Source: Blautia parvula (lineage in GTDB: Bacteria; Bacillota; Clostridia; Lachnospirales; Lachnospiraceae). From it: a stretch of DNA of 64,000 nucleotides. Position 1 is the first letter of the stretch. Each line of letters starts with the position of its first letter. Location: positions 1,550,001 through 1,614,000 of the forward strand of contig NZ_CP084061.1 in assembly GCF_020215665.1 (NCBI RefSeq), given 5' to 3'. The notes beneath the pieces were generated by a model, which saw only the letters and a list, made by a program, of their open reading frames with translations, searched no databases and was not told where the DNA came from. Made by a program: the position numbers and the translations under genes. Of the stretch, positions 44,294 to 53,667 are shown piece after piece.

Positions 44294-44815
44294 ATGGGTA
44301 GCTTTGGAAAAAAATTATTGGGGTTCAGTGTAATCGGTGCGGCTGCCGGTGCAGCTTTTTATTATTTGAAAAAACAAAAAGAAGAAGATCCTGATCTGGA
44401 AGAAGATTTCGCCGACTTTCAGGACAATGTAAAAGAAACGGCTGCATCTGCCAAAAATGTGGCAAGCAAGCTCAAAGAAAAAGTGGAAAAAACGGTTGAG
44501 GAAACGGTAAATAAAGTAAAAGAACACACAGATGATATTCTGGATGATCTGGATGATGAGGACATCTTCGAGGATGACGACATGGATCTGGATGATATCA
44601 AAGAGGATGTCAAAGAGGCGGCCAAGGATGTTAAGGAAGATTTAGAAGACGCTGCCGGAACTGCCAAGGAATGCGCTGCGGAAACAGCCGAAAACGTGAA
44701 GGAAGCCGTGGAAAAAAGTGTGGAACAGGTATCTGAGGACCTGAAGGCAAGAATGGAAAACGCAAAAAAAGCCATGGAGAACACCACCGCTGAATCTTCA
44801 GACAAAACAGAATAA
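44294..44815 (+). CDS. Acidic coiled-coil protein with N-terminal membrane helix (YtxH-like)
   Basis: 173 residues. A glycine/alanine-rich hydrophobic segment (about 8-26, LGFSVIGAAAGAAFYYL) is followed by long amphipathic helices rich in E/D/K/A with repeats such as KEDVKEAAKDVKEDLEDAA. A DDLDDEDIFEDDDMDLDD patch lies near the middle. It resembles YtxH/LEA-like stress proteins by composition only. GAAAGGAAAGG lies upstream of the ATG. Confidence 0.7.
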   Translation: MGSFGKKLLGFSVIGAAAGAAFYYLKKQKEEDPDLEEDFADFQDNVKETAASAKNVASKLKEKVEKTVEETVNKVKEHTDDILDDLDDEDIFEDDDMDLDDIKEDVKEAAKDVKEDLEDAAGTAKECAAETAENVKEAVEKSVEQVSEDLKARMENAKKAMENTTAESSDKTE

Positions 44816-44823
44816 TATACAGA

Positions 44824-44863
44824 ACCCGGGGCGGCTGTACAAGCCGTATCCCGGGTCTTTTTT
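44824..44863 (+). terminator. Terminator after the YtxH-like gene
   Basis: ACCCGGG pairs with CCCGGGT, with an inner CGGCT/AGCCG stem, followed by CTTTTTTT. The convergent ABC gene ends at 44872. Confidence 0.85.
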
Positions 44864-44871
44864 TATATCCT

Positions 44872-45624
44872 TTATGACTCCTGGCTGCCATTCAGCTTCT
44901 CCAGTATCTGCCTTTTATAACTCAGAAATTCATCTGTCAGATTGAAATCACTGCGCCTTGGGCGCGGTTCCTGTATGCATATCTCCTCTGTGATCCGTCC
45001 CGGTCTTCCTGTGAGCAGATAAATCCTGTCCGACAATAAAATAGCCTCATCCATGTCATGGGTGATAAAGATCGTGGACAGATGGATCTGCTCCATCACC
45101 TGCAGATACCACCTGTGCATGGCACTCTTGGTCAATGTATCAAGAGCTGAAAAGGGCTCATCCAAAAGGGCCAGTTTCCGGGAAAACAGGTACGTCCTTA
45201 AAAGGGCAGCCCTCTGGCGCATCCCCCCTGAGAGCTGGGCCGGATACTTTTTCTGGGTCCCTTCCAGTCCGAATTCCTGAAAATAAGGCTGTACTTTTTC
45301 CCTGGCAGCCTTTTTCTTCTCCCCTTTTATGAGAAGGGGAAGAGCCACATTGTCCTCTATAGTGCGGTACGGGAGAAGCATGTCCTTCTGCAGCATATAG
45401 CTGACATTTCCGGGACAACCTGTGATCTCCCGGCCATCCAGATATACATGCCCGGTCTCCGGCTTTTCCAGACCGGATATCACATTGAAAAGTGTTGTCT
45501 TGCCGCCGCCGCTGACACCTAAAAGGCTGACCAGCTCCTGGTCATGGAGTTCTATGCTGATATCCTCCAGGATCTTCACTCCGTCAAAGGATTTGCTCAC
45601 ATTTGAAACCTTTAATTCCGCCAT
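44872..45624 (-). CDS. ABC transporter ATPase of a thiamine-precursor importer
   Basis: 250 residues. The Walker A GVSGGGKTTLF, signature LSGGMRQRAALLRTYL and Walker B LALLDEPFSALD place it with the SsuB/TauB/ThiZ group that serves NMT1-type binding proteins. It is the last gene of the operon controlled by the TPP riboswitch. The binding-protein gene ends 24 bases upstream. Confidence 0.88.
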   Translation of the reverse strand: MAELKVSNVSKSFDGVKILEDISIELHDQELVSLLGVSGGGKTTLFNVISGLEKPETGHVYLDGREITGCPGNVSYMLQKDMLLPYRTIEDNVALPLLIKGEKKKAAREKVQPYFQEFGLEGTQKKYPAQLSGGMRQRAALLRTYLFSRKLALLDEPFSALDTLTKSAMHRWYLQVMEQIHLSTIFITHDMDEAILLSDRIYLLTGRPGRITEEICIQEPRPRRSDFNLTDEFLSYKRQILEKLNGSQES

Positions 45625-45647
45625 ATCTCCTCCTCCGAAAACTGCCT

Positions 45648-46661
45648 TTATTCCGGCAGATAGTCATTGGAAAATCCGGCATTTTCCGGAAGCTCTGCCT
45701 CTGACAAACCGTTTTCATTCAGCCAGCCGTAAAAGGCATTCCATCTGGCAGGGTCAATATATCCCCACTGCTTTACATCCGCTTTATACTGGTCCTTTAA
45801 ATACTCCTGACTGGCTTTTACCAGTTCCTCATCCAGCTCCGGGGAAGCTTCCAGAAGAATAGATGCTGCTTCGTCCGGATCTACAATGGCATCCTCATAA
45901 CCCTGCTTCAAAGCCCGGAGAAAAGCCTTTGCCGTATCCGGCTTCTCTTCCAGAAAATCATTGTTTGCTATCACAACCGGTGTATAGTAATCAAATACAG
46001 GATTGATATCCTTAAAGGCAAAGTAATCCGTCTCCAGATTTGCCACCTCTGTGGCAACTCCTGCCCACGCATAGAAAATCCAGATGGCATCCACGGATTT
46101 TGATTTCAGCGCGGAGACCTCGTCTGTGACCGTACTTGGGATCAGTTCCACTTTAGAGAAATCCCCGCCGTCTTTTTCCACCACATTCTGCATCATGGCT
46201 TTCTCAATGGGGGCATCCCAGGTGGCGTATTTCTTTCCTTCCAGACCTTTGGGGCGCTCCATCCCCTCCCCTTTTCTGGAGATAATGCCGGATGTATTGT
46301 GCTGGATCAGGGCTGCTACCGCTGTATTTGGCAGTGCGTTGTCACCTGCCACACCCGGTGCCATGCTGTCCTGGAAAGAGACACCAAACTGGGCTTTTCC
46401 CGATGCCACAAGAGCGTCCGCGCCGTCCTCCGGTGGCTGTACGATCTCTACATCCAGTCCCTCCTTCTCAAAATATCCCTTCTCTTTCGCCACGTAAAGA
46501 CCTGTATGGTTTGTATTGGGGGTCCAGTCCAGCACGAAAGTGATCTTCTCCAAATCTTCGGAACCGCTGTCCTTCTTCCCGCTGTCTTCGCTGCTGCCGC
46601 ACGCCGCCACAGATGTGAGCATACAGGCTGTCAGGACAGCCGCCAGAATCTTCTTTTTCAT
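45648..46661 (-). CDS. NMT1/THI5-like substrate-binding lipoprotein
   Basis: 337 residues. A lipoprotein signal peptide with cysteine in TSVAACGSS (C21) precedes the NMT1 fold: FVLDWTPNTNHTGLYVAKEK, then VEIVQPPEDGADALVASGKA and FGVSFQDSM. Such proteins bind pyrimidine precursors of thiamine (formylaminopyrimidine or HMP) outside the cell. The riboswitch upstream supports this substrate class. Confidence 0.9.
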   Translation of the reverse strand: MKKKILAAVLTACMLTSVAACGSSEDSGKKDSGSEDLEKITFVLDWTPNTNHTGLYVAKEKGYFEKEGLDVEIVQPPEDGADALVASGKAQFGVSFQDSMAPGVAGDNALPNTAVAALIQHNTSGIISRKGEGMERPKGLEGKKYATWDAPIEKAMMQNVVEKDGGDFSKVELIPSTVTDEVSALKSKSVDAIWIFYAWAGVATEVANLETDYFAFKDINPVFDYYTPVVIANNDFLEEKPDTAKAFLRALKQGYEDAIVDPDEAASILLEASPELDEELVKASQEYLKDQYKADVKQWGYIDPARWNAFYGWLNENGLSEAELPENAGFSNDYLPE

Positions 46662-46686
46662 CCTCCATTGTCCTCTCTGTTCTGTC

Positions 46687-47451
46687 TTATTTTGCCCGTT
46701 CCCAGGGCATGCTTTTTTTCTGCAGAATATCCACCAGCTTCATGAGAAGAAGGCTGATAATGGATATGAGAAAAATAACTGCAAACATTTTGTCAAAGGC
46801 AAACGCCTTTTTCACACGTGTCATATACACACCGAGGCCGGAAAAACCGCCCAGCCACTCAGAGATAACCGCTCCCACCACGGAGTAGGAGGCAGATATG
46901 CGCAGGCTAGCATAAAACCGGCCCATGGCCCCCGGCATCTTGATATATCGGAAGATCTGAAGCCTGCCGGCCCCCATGCTTCGTAAAAGGTTCATCATAT
47001 CCTTGTCTGCGGAGCGGAATCCTTCCAAAAGCCCAATGGTGATAGGGAAAAAGGTCACGATCACGATCAGAATGACCTTTGGCAGCATCTCATATCCGAA
47101 CCACAGCACCAAAAGAGGCGCGATGGCTACGGTAGGCACGGTCTGTGTAATAACGATCAGCGGATAAAACGCCTTGTAAAGCTTGTCAAAGCGGTCCATA
47201 AGAACTGCCATGACAAACCCGAAAACCACACCGCAGAAAAGCCCTGCAGCCGCCTCCAAAAGCGTCACCCTGGAATTCTCCATGAGCAGGGGAAATTCAC
47301 TGATAAACGCCCTCACCACCTGTACCGGCGAGGGCAGCATATATCCCGGGACCAGGCCTGCCATGGAGACAGCCTGCCAGATGACCAGAATGGCGGCCAG
47401 GGCTGCAGATGCCCACAGCTTACTGGTGGTGCTTTGTAACTTTTTTCTCAA
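46687..47451 (-). CDS. ABC transporter permease (ThiX/SsuC-like)
   Basis: 254 residues with six membrane segments. The EAA loop reads SADKDMMNLLRSMGAGRLQI, followed by FRYIKMPGAMGRFYASLRI, in the family's usual place. It belongs to the SsuC/TauC/ThiX group. Its start overlaps the end of the thiamine-binding protein gene by 32 bases; a shorter start is possible. The binding-protein gene follows after 25 bases. Confidence 0.9.
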   Translation of the reverse strand: MRKKLQSTTSKLWASAALAAILVIWQAVSMAGLVPGYMLPSPVQVVRAFISEFPLLMENSRVTLLEAAAGLFCGVVFGFVMAVLMDRFDKLYKAFYPLIVITQTVPTVAIAPLLVLWFGYEMLPKVILIVIVTFFPITIGLLEGFRSADKDMMNLLRSMGAGRLQIFRYIKMPGAMGRFYASLRISASYSVVGAVISEWLGGFSGLGVYMTRVKKAFAFDKMFAVIFLISIISLLLMKLVDILQKKSMPWERAK

Positions 47452-47716
47452 TGGTCAGCACATCTCCTTCTGGCTTATAGGACACTTTAATATAGGCCGC
47501 AACAGAAGGTGCGCCTGCACGGACAGCGATGTGCTGGCATTCTTTTACAATATCCATAAGTTCATCATAGTCACCCTCAATGGCTGTCTCAAAAGGCCCT
47601 ACATAATAGTTCAGCCCCGTACTCTTAATATAGTCAATGACCTCATCGACTATACGGATCAGTTCCTCGTCATTTGCTGCCTCCGGCAGTGTCTGGATTG
47701 CTACGCTTGCGTTCAT
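47420..47716 (-). CDS. MTH1187/YkoF-like thiamine-binding protein
   Basis: 98 residues. NASVAIQTLPEAANDEELIR opens the ferredoxin-like MTH1187 (DUF77) fold, with LNYYVGPFETAIEGDYDELM and a basic C-terminal tail. Proteins of this group bind thiamine or its pyrimidine moiety in the cytoplasm and commonly accompany HMP transporters. It is the first gene after the riboswitch, 52 bases beyond the terminator. Confidence 0.88.
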   Translation of the reverse strand: MNASVAIQTLPEAANDEELIRIVDEVIDYIKSTGLNYYVGPFETAIEGDYDELMDIVKECQHIAVRAGAPSVAAYIKVSYKPEGDVLTIEKKVTKHHQ

Positions 47717-47767
47717 TTTCTTTTCCTCCTTAGAAATTTATCATCGTTTTCTGCCGGGGAATCTGTG

Positions 47768-47809
47768 CAAAAGAAAAAGCCCCCGACAGGTTTTACCCGA
47801 ACAGGAGCT
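47768..47809 (-). terminator. Expression-platform terminator of the TPP riboswitch
   Basis: On the minus strand AGCTCCTG pairs with CGGGGGCT (with G-U pairs), with an inner GGGT/ACCT stem, followed by TTTTCTTTTG. It lies between the aptamer and the first gene. Confidence 0.8.
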
Positions 47810-47853
47810 GTTTTTCAGAACAAATGCGCACCGGTCTATGGTGCCTCTCTTAT

Positions 47854-47942
47854 GCTCCCTACGCCGGCATTACCCGGATCAGGTTAAGGGTGAAAAACGA
47901 TTACGGTTTTACTCTCAGCCGGACTTCTCTCCAGCTCCCCTG
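47854..47942 (-). ncRNA. TPP (THI) riboswitch
   Basis: The minus strand shows the THI-box order: GGGGAGC, then GGCTGAGAGTA, then ACCCTTAACCTGATCCGGGT, then AATGCCGGCGTAGGGA. The conserved CTGAGA and CCTGATC...GGGTAATGCC elements are complete. It binds thiamine pyrophosphate and, with the terminator at 47768-47809, turns off the transporter operon when thiamine is plentiful. Confidence 0.95.
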
Positions 47943-47989
47943 TTGTCTTCTCAAGTTTACTTCATTGTAAATTGATTGTCAAGTCAATC

Positions 47990-49303
47990 TCATATATCTT
48001 TATCGCCGTACAGCGCAATTTCCTCTTTCTGTCTCTCATCATACTCCCTGCACACGGTCTCTACGTCCGCCCCCTCACAGAGCTCTACGCAGAGTTCCTT
48101 GATGGTATTCCAGGTATTAAACGGGAGCGTGAAATCCTGATTGGGAATCTGGCCTCCGGATGCCAGACAGGATACAAACTTCTCAGCCTGGGGCAGCGTG
48201 GTGGCCTCATTTCCGCGTGCTGAGGATACCTTCCCCAGCTCCCCTGCAAATGCATTGAGCGTATCTGTGGTACACAGGTTTTCCAGGATGGCAAGCGCCT
48301 CGCCAAGATGCTCTGTATTGGGATTGACAGCCAGCCTCTGGTCCGCACCCACAACACAGACGGGACCTTCCTTCAGCACCGGCAGCGCGGTCATCTCGGC
48401 TGCAAACGGGTAGTCCCTGGCAAACGCTGCCGCGCGGCAGAGAGAACTGATAAACGCGCATTTTCCCTCAGCGAAAAAGGCGGCCTCCTCGTCACTGCCC
48501 GGCAGTGTCTCCAAGGAGCGTTCCACATCCAGATATTCCCTGTCGATCATGGTCTGCAGAAAAGCAAAGCCGTCCCGCATATAGGTACTGACAGGCGTTT
48601 CCCCCTTTGCAAGAGCGGCAGTAAGCGCCTCACTCTCAGGATTCTGATACAGCGGCCCCAGTCCCGCACACATGGCAGGAACACTCAGTCCAAAATCCTT
48701 ATTGGCCCCGTAGGGAAGGATGCCGTTCTGCTTTAATACATCACAGACGTTCCAGAACTCGTCCAGTGTCTCCGGAATCTCCAGCTGATACTGATGGAGC
48801 ATATCCACATTCCAGATCAGGCCAAAACCGGTATAGGACAGAGGGACCGAAAACACCTTCCCCTTATATGTACTCTGCCGGAGGGCATCCTCAGAAAGGC
48901 TGCTGATACAGTCAAGACCGGATAAATCATAGATAAAACCTTTCTGGTCAAACTCCAGCACATCCTCCGCCGGTATGATATACAGGTCATCCGCCTGTCC
49001 GCTTTCCATGCGCTTCAGCAGAAGTTCCCGGTAAGAAAGCCCTTCCTCCGCATAGAAATCCGCGAAATCACTGTACAGGATAATATTGCCCTTTGTTTTT
49101 GGATTGATCACATCAGAACAGCACTTATTTATGATCTCTGATATGTTTTCCCCCTGGGTAAAGAGGGTGATCACAACATCCGGCTCATTTTTATCAATGT
49201 ATACTTCCGGCTCTTCCTTCTCTCCGGAACAGCCGCTGCATAAAAGCATACATGCAAGTGCCGCTGCCGTTAACCTTCTATATCTTCTCTTCATTTTTTC
49301 CAT
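47990..49303 (-). CDS. Orphan extracellular solute-binding lipoprotein
   Basis: About 437 residues from ATG at 49303 (another ATG at 49294 is possible). The N-terminus is a signal peptide with lipobox LLCSGC. The mature part follows the type 1 carbohydrate-binding fold: VVITLFTQGENISEIINKC, PLSYTGFGLIWNVDM, and WNVCDVLKQNGILPYG, with a C-terminal LPFNTWNTIKELC. No permease or ATPase lies in the operon. It overlaps the 3' end of the hybrid kinase gene by about 25 bases. This coupling suggests a ligand receptor role for that kinase (inference). Confidence 0.85.
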   Translation of the reverse strand: MEKMKRRYRRLTAAALACMLLCSGCSGEKEEPEVYIDKNEPDVVITLFTQGENISEIINKCCSDVINPKTKGNIILYSDFADFYAEEGLSYRELLLKRMESGQADDLYIIPAEDVLEFDQKGFIYDLSGLDCISSLSEDALRQSTYKGKVFSVPLSYTGFGLIWNVDMLHQYQLEIPETLDEFWNVCDVLKQNGILPYGANKDFGLSVPAMCAGLGPLYQNPESEALTAALAKGETPVSTYMRDGFAFLQTMIDREYLDVERSLETLPGSDEEAAFFAEGKCAFISSLCRAAAFARDYPFAAEMTALPVLKEGPVCVVGADQRLAVNPNTEHLGEALAILENLCTTDTLNAFAGELGKVSSARGNEATTLPQAEKFVSCLASGGQIPNQDFTLPFNTWNTIKELCVELCEGADVETVCREYDERQKEEIALYGDKDI

Positions 49304-52196
49304 CCCCGCTTTCCTTATCCGCATATATCCGGATGACTTCAAAAAGCCTTGCTATATCGATCGGTTTGGATATATGGGCATCCATTCCGGCATTTTTACA
49401 TTTTAAAACATCCTCCTCAAAGGCATCGGCAGTCATGGCTATAATGGGAATATGTTCCGCACTGTTCTTCTGGAGCGCCCGGATCTCTCCCGTGGCTGTA
49501 AAGCCGTCCATCACAGGCATATGGATATCCATAAAGATCATATCATAATATCCCGGCCCGGTCTGCTCCACTTTCCTGACAGCCTGCAGACCGTCCTCCA
49601 CGCTGTCCACCAAAATATCGCTGTCCCGCAGCAGTTCCTCCACAATTTCCCGGTTCAGTTCATTATCCTCAGCCATCAGAACATGCAGGCCTTCAAACCG
49701 TCCGCGATTTTCACTGTCCATGATCTCCTGTACTTTTGCGGAAGACCCCATGATATAATAACGCAGCTTCTGCACCAGTTCAGAGCGGAAAACAGGCTTT
49801 GTCAAAAATCCATTGATTCCCGCTTCCAGAGCTTCCTGCTCCACTTCCTCCCAATTGTAGGCTGACAACAGAATGATCGGGATATCACTGCCGAGATCCG
49901 CCCGGATACGGCGGGCAGTCTCCACCCCGTCCATCTCCGGCATCTTCCAGTCCAAAATCACCGCAAAGTAATCCCGGCCCATCCGGCGGGCCCTGTTGGC
50001 GGCTTTGACAGCCTCCCCGCCGCTCAGTGCCCAATCCACATGCACCCCGGCTTCCTCAAGCATGAGCTGAATGCCCTCGCAGGTATCCGGGCTGTCATCC
50101 ACCACAAGCACCGTATGTCCCGCCAGCACGCCGGTCTCCTGTTTGTCAGGTTCCATAAGCACCATGGGCAGAACCACCGTAAACTTTGACCCTGCACCGA
50201 GCGTACTTTCCACATGGATCGTACCGCTCATCACATCCACAATGTTTTTTGTGATGGCCATTCCCAGGCCGGTGCCTGTCACCTTGCTCAGACGGTTATC
50301 CTCTGCCCGCTCAAAAGGATTGAAGATACGTTTTACAAAGTCAGGTTCCATTCCGATGCCGTTGTCTTCCACCTGGAATACAATATCGATCATCCGGTCA
50401 TCCCGCTTTTTTTCCTGGAGCCGGATCGTGATCTCTCCGCCCTGCGGCGTGTATTTCACAGCGTTTGATAAGAGGTTCAGAAGGATCTTCTGAATATGCA
50501 AAGCATCCCCGATCACGATATCATAATCCAGGACAGACGATTTTACATGCATGGTGTGGCCTTTTTTTGTCATTTCCGGCTTAATGAGGAGCAGAACATT
50601 GGAGATCAGCTCCGGCAGGTTCACAGGCTCCTTTTTCAGGCTGAATTTACCGCTCTCGATACGCGACATATCCAGCACCTCATTGATGAGGGCAAGCAGA
50701 TGATCAGATGCCGTGGATATTTTTTCCAGGCTGTCCTTAACCTTATCCGGGTTATTCAGATTGGCCCGCGCAATGGCTGTCATGCCGATGATGCCGTTCA
50801 TTGGCGTACGGATATCATGTGACATGGAGGAAAAAAAGGCGTTTCTGGCCCGGTTGTTCTCCTGTGCCTGCCGCAGGGCATCCGCAAGGTCATCCCGCAT
50901 ATGGTGCTCGCCTGTGGTATCATGCAGGACAGCCAGGTACTGCCCGTTATCCGCGGGAAGAAGATGCACCTCTGTCCAGCGCTGCAGTTCATTGTCTGTG
51001 CCTGTCTTATACTCCTTTCGCATCTTCTTCACCAGACTGCCGTTAAAGAAGGAAATGCGGTCCCTGTCATCCCCCGGCATCCCACAGTGGTCAAAGAGGA
51101 TTTCCGGCCTGGACATGACCTGCCCCGGTTCCACATCAAACAGCATCCTGACATTGTCGGAAACCATTTCCACGCTTCTGTCCGCAGGGTTGTAGACAAG
51201 GAAAGCAAAATCTATGTTGGAAGAAATGTTCTGGAAAAGCCGTTCCCGGTAAATCCTTCCCTGTTCACGCCCCTTCATGGATTCGCGGCTGAGCAGCAGT
51301 CCTGTGATCAGGATCAGCGCCACTGCCAGCTCTGTAAATGTGACGGCCACCATCTTGATGATCTCAGATGACTCTTGCTGCAGAACGCGTTTGGGCAGGA
51401 TGGAAATGAGATACCAGTTATAAGAATCCCTCATGGGCAGAAAGCATAAAATGCCGCTCTCCCCCTGAAATTCCAGGCTGATGGTTCCCGCCTCTTTCTT
51501 CCTCATAAGGTCCTGCAGGGTACTCAGCATCTTTTCCCCGTTGTTGTGCTGCGCCAGAAAACCGTAGATGTCATCTGTCTTTGAACCTGTGCTTTCAATC
51601 ACCCAGGAACCGCTGTCGCCATCCACCACATAAGCGTACCCGGATCCCCCGCTGAAAGTAAAAAGGGCAGGGTCATTGTATTTGGAAAGTGTCTTGTCAG
51701 CGTAAAGAGCTCCCACCTGTCTGCCACCCGCACAGACAGGGGCCTGGAAGGTGATCTGAGGCCGTCCGCTGCTCCCCACGTAGGCATCCGAATACCCGGA
51801 TTTTCCCCGGGACAGCGCTGTTTCCTCAAAGGGAAAAGACGCAGTATCCACCGGTTCCGCGCTGCTGTCAATACCGGTTCCATCCAGCCCCACATAATAA
51901 AACCGGTAGAAATCCGAAGACTCCGCGTAGTTGGCAAGTGTCTCAAAAGACGCCGCATCCCCACCGCTTAAAGCAAACAGATTGGCATTGGATATGACCT
52001 GCTGCTCATCATTGTCCAATTCACTGTTGATACTGCTTTGGATCATACGTGTGGAATTCATCAGCGTCTCATTGGATCCCTGGTTCATCTTGGCATTGAT
52101 ACGGTCCAGAAAGGAGAGCATAAAGACAACAGTAAACGCAAGCAGAAGGATGACACTGATCAGGATCGCAACAGACCGTTTCTTATATTTCTTCAT
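49278..52196 (-). CDS. Hybrid histidine kinase: Cache, PAS, HisKA, HATPase, two receivers
   Basis: 972 residues. TM1 8-30 and TM2 about 282-303 flank a 250-residue dCache-like extracytoplasmic domain (FYRFYYVGLDGTGID, SGYSDAYVGSSGRPQITF). A PAS-like region (about 320-430) precedes HisKA FFSSMSHDIRTPMNG (H460). The HATPase follows (DNGIGMEPDF, GTGLGMAITKNIV), then receiver 1 (D749, VILDWKMPEMDG) and receiver 2 (D890, IFMDIHMPVMDG). There is no DNA-binding output domain, so the phosphate must pass to another protein. It starts four bases after the GntR gene ends. Confidence 0.95.
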   Translation of the reverse strand: MKKYKKRSVAILISVILLLAFTVVFMLSFLDRINAKMNQGSNETLMNSTRMIQSSINSELDNDEQQVISNANLFALSGGDAASFETLANYAESSDFYRFYYVGLDGTGIDSSAEPVDTASFPFEETALSRGKSGYSDAYVGSSGRPQITFQAPVCAGGRQVGALYADKTLSKYNDPALFTFSGGSGYAYVVDGDSGSWVIESTGSKTDDIYGFLAQHNNGEKMLSTLQDLMRKKEAGTISLEFQGESGILCFLPMRDSYNWYLISILPKRVLQQESSEIIKMVAVTFTELAVALILITGLLLSRESMKGREQGRIYRERLFQNISSNIDFAFLVYNPADRSVEMVSDNVRMLFDVEPGQVMSRPEILFDHCGMPGDDRDRISFFNGSLVKKMRKEYKTGTDNELQRWTEVHLLPADNGQYLAVLHDTTGEHHMRDDLADALRQAQENNRARNAFFSSMSHDIRTPMNGIIGMTAIARANLNNPDKVKDSLEKISTASDHLLALINEVLDMSRIESGKFSLKKEPVNLPELISNVLLLIKPEMTKKGHTMHVKSSVLDYDIVIGDALHIQKILLNLLSNAVKYTPQGGEITIRLQEKKRDDRMIDIVFQVEDNGIGMEPDFVKRIFNPFERAEDNRLSKVTGTGLGMAITKNIVDVMSGTIHVESTLGAGSKFTVVLPMVLMEPDKQETGVLAGHTVLVVDDSPDTCEGIQLMLEEAGVHVDWALSGGEAVKAANRARRMGRDYFAVILDWKMPEMDGVETARRIRADLGSDIPIILLSAYNWEEVEQEALEAGINGFLTKPVFRSELVQKLRYYIMGSSAKVQEIMDSENRGRFEGLHVLMAEDNELNREIVEELLRDSDILVDSVEDGLQAVRKVEQTGPGYYDMIFMDIHMPVMDGFTATGEIRALQKNSAEHIPIIAMTADAFEEDVLKCKNAGMDAHISKPIDIARLFEVIRIYADKESGDGKNEEKI

Positions 52197-52200
52197 ACCC

Positions 52201-53598
52201 TCACCTCAAATTATGGCAGGCCGGAATTCCAAAATGTGCGTTGAAAAATTCCATTCTGCTTTCTATAAAAATCTGCCATGCATCTGCAAAGTCATACAGA
52301 CGGCCGGCGCGCAGATATTTTTCCGACAGTTCCAGCACTGCCTCAGGACTTGGGGGAAGCTGACCTGATTTCATCATCACTGCAGACAGAATATATCCCC
52401 ATGTGATCAGTTCCCTTAATTTTCTGCAGCATTCCCGGATCATGGGTGACGGGCACTCCCGGATGATAAAGCTCAGTAACACATCCATACAGAGAATGCT
52501 GCTCTTTGTCCCCCTGACCTTACCCAGTTCCCGCAGAAATTCTTCACCTCTTTGCTGCGGCGATGACTCCAGGGTAAACAGCAAGATACCCCTGACCGTC
52601 AGGGCCAGGATCTGAAGGCTCTCGCCATGCAGACGCAGACTTTCCCGGATCTCCGCTGCATTCCAGTTAAAATCCGTATTTCCAAGGCATACCTCTGTGC
52701 CGATCCCCATATGTGACTTTGTCACTCCCAGGGATTCCAGCAAAACCAATGTGCGGCGCACTGTGCTCAGTGACACATGATACAGTTCTGCCATCTTAGG
52801 CTGTGAAGGCAGATAACTGCCCATGGAATAACGCCCGGAAAAAATCTCACGGATAATAACAGAAGCCAGCGTATACCTCACCTGAGGGCGCTGGCGGTAG
52901 ATATCCCAATGAAACGGAATCTGACCGATATTTTCCAGATGATACTTTTCACGCGCACGTTCAATAAAATCCAGTACTTCTTCTTCAGCATTGACATACC
53001 GGTACCCGGATTGGGAATCCTGACTGCCTGCTGTTTGTTCCGCTAATATTTCCTCCGCACAGTTTCTGGGATTTGACCGGTTCTGCGGGTAAAGAAAATT
53101 CACATAGCGCAGACACTGCCAGTAAAGATTCAGCATGAGGGCATTGTCAAAAACACGAAGGGTATCAATACAGAGCTTTACCGGTATGGGTATGGCGCCG
53201 GACACGACAGCGTTATGTCTGCTGTTTTCCTCCTCTGCCGCTTTCCTGTCCAGTCTGCGCAGACCGGCCTCCCAAAGAGGCAGAAATAAAATCTTTCCCG
53301 CCCGGGCAATATCCCGGATTCCATCCCTGCGGGGCACAAAATAATCCGCGGCATTTTTTTCAAACTCCTCACTCGTTCCTCTGTATACCACCTCTGCGGC
53401 CCTGCGCTCCTCGGTTACGATATAACCTTTTTCCTCCAGCTTGGCAAGCGCCGCCCGGACTGTATTCCGCCCCACCTGAAATGTAGAACAAATCACGGAA
53501 ACCGATGATAGGGAATCTCCGTATTTATAATATCCGAACAGAATACGGGATTCATAATACTCATAAATCAACTCGTAAAGCCCTTTGTCTTTTTTCAT
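52201..53598 (-). CDS. Transcriptional regulator with two GntR winged helices
   Basis: 465 residues. A first GntR-type wHTH covers about 6-72 (SVICSTFQVGRNTVRAALAK, LEEKGYIV). A 165-residue helical middle region follows. A second wHTH covers about 240-305 (LPSQPKMAELYHVSLSTVRR, LVLLESLGVTKS). The C-terminus is about 160 residues of helix, not matching a sugar-binding (UTRA) domain. Two GntR DNA-binding modules in one chain is uncommon. It precedes the hybrid kinase by four bases. A dyad covers its promoter. Confidence 0.85.
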   Translation of the reverse strand: MKKDKGLYELIYEYYESRILFGYYKYGDSLSSVSVICSTFQVGRNTVRAALAKLEEKGYIVTEERRAAEVVYRGTSEEFEKNAADYFVPRRDGIRDIARAGKILFLPLWEAGLRRLDRKAAEEENSRHNAVVSGAIPIPVKLCIDTLRVFDNALMLNLYWQCLRYVNFLYPQNRSNPRNCAEEILAEQTAGSQDSQSGYRYVNAEEEVLDFIERAREKYHLENIGQIPFHWDIYRQRPQVRYTLASVIIREIFSGRYSMGSYLPSQPKMAELYHVSLSTVRRTLVLLESLGVTKSHMGIGTEVCLGNTDFNWNAAEIRESLRLHGESLQILALTVRGILLFTLESSPQQRGEEFLRELGKVRGTKSSILCMDVLLSFIIRECPSPMIRECCRKLRELITWGYILSAVMMKSGQLPPSPEAVLELSEKYLRAGRLYDFADAWQIFIESRMEFFNAHFGIPACHNLR

Positions 53599-53667
53599 AT
53601 TTTTCTCCTAAAAGAAATCATCTCAGATTCGGCGAAAACAACCCTGTTCATGTTGGTCAATATCATA

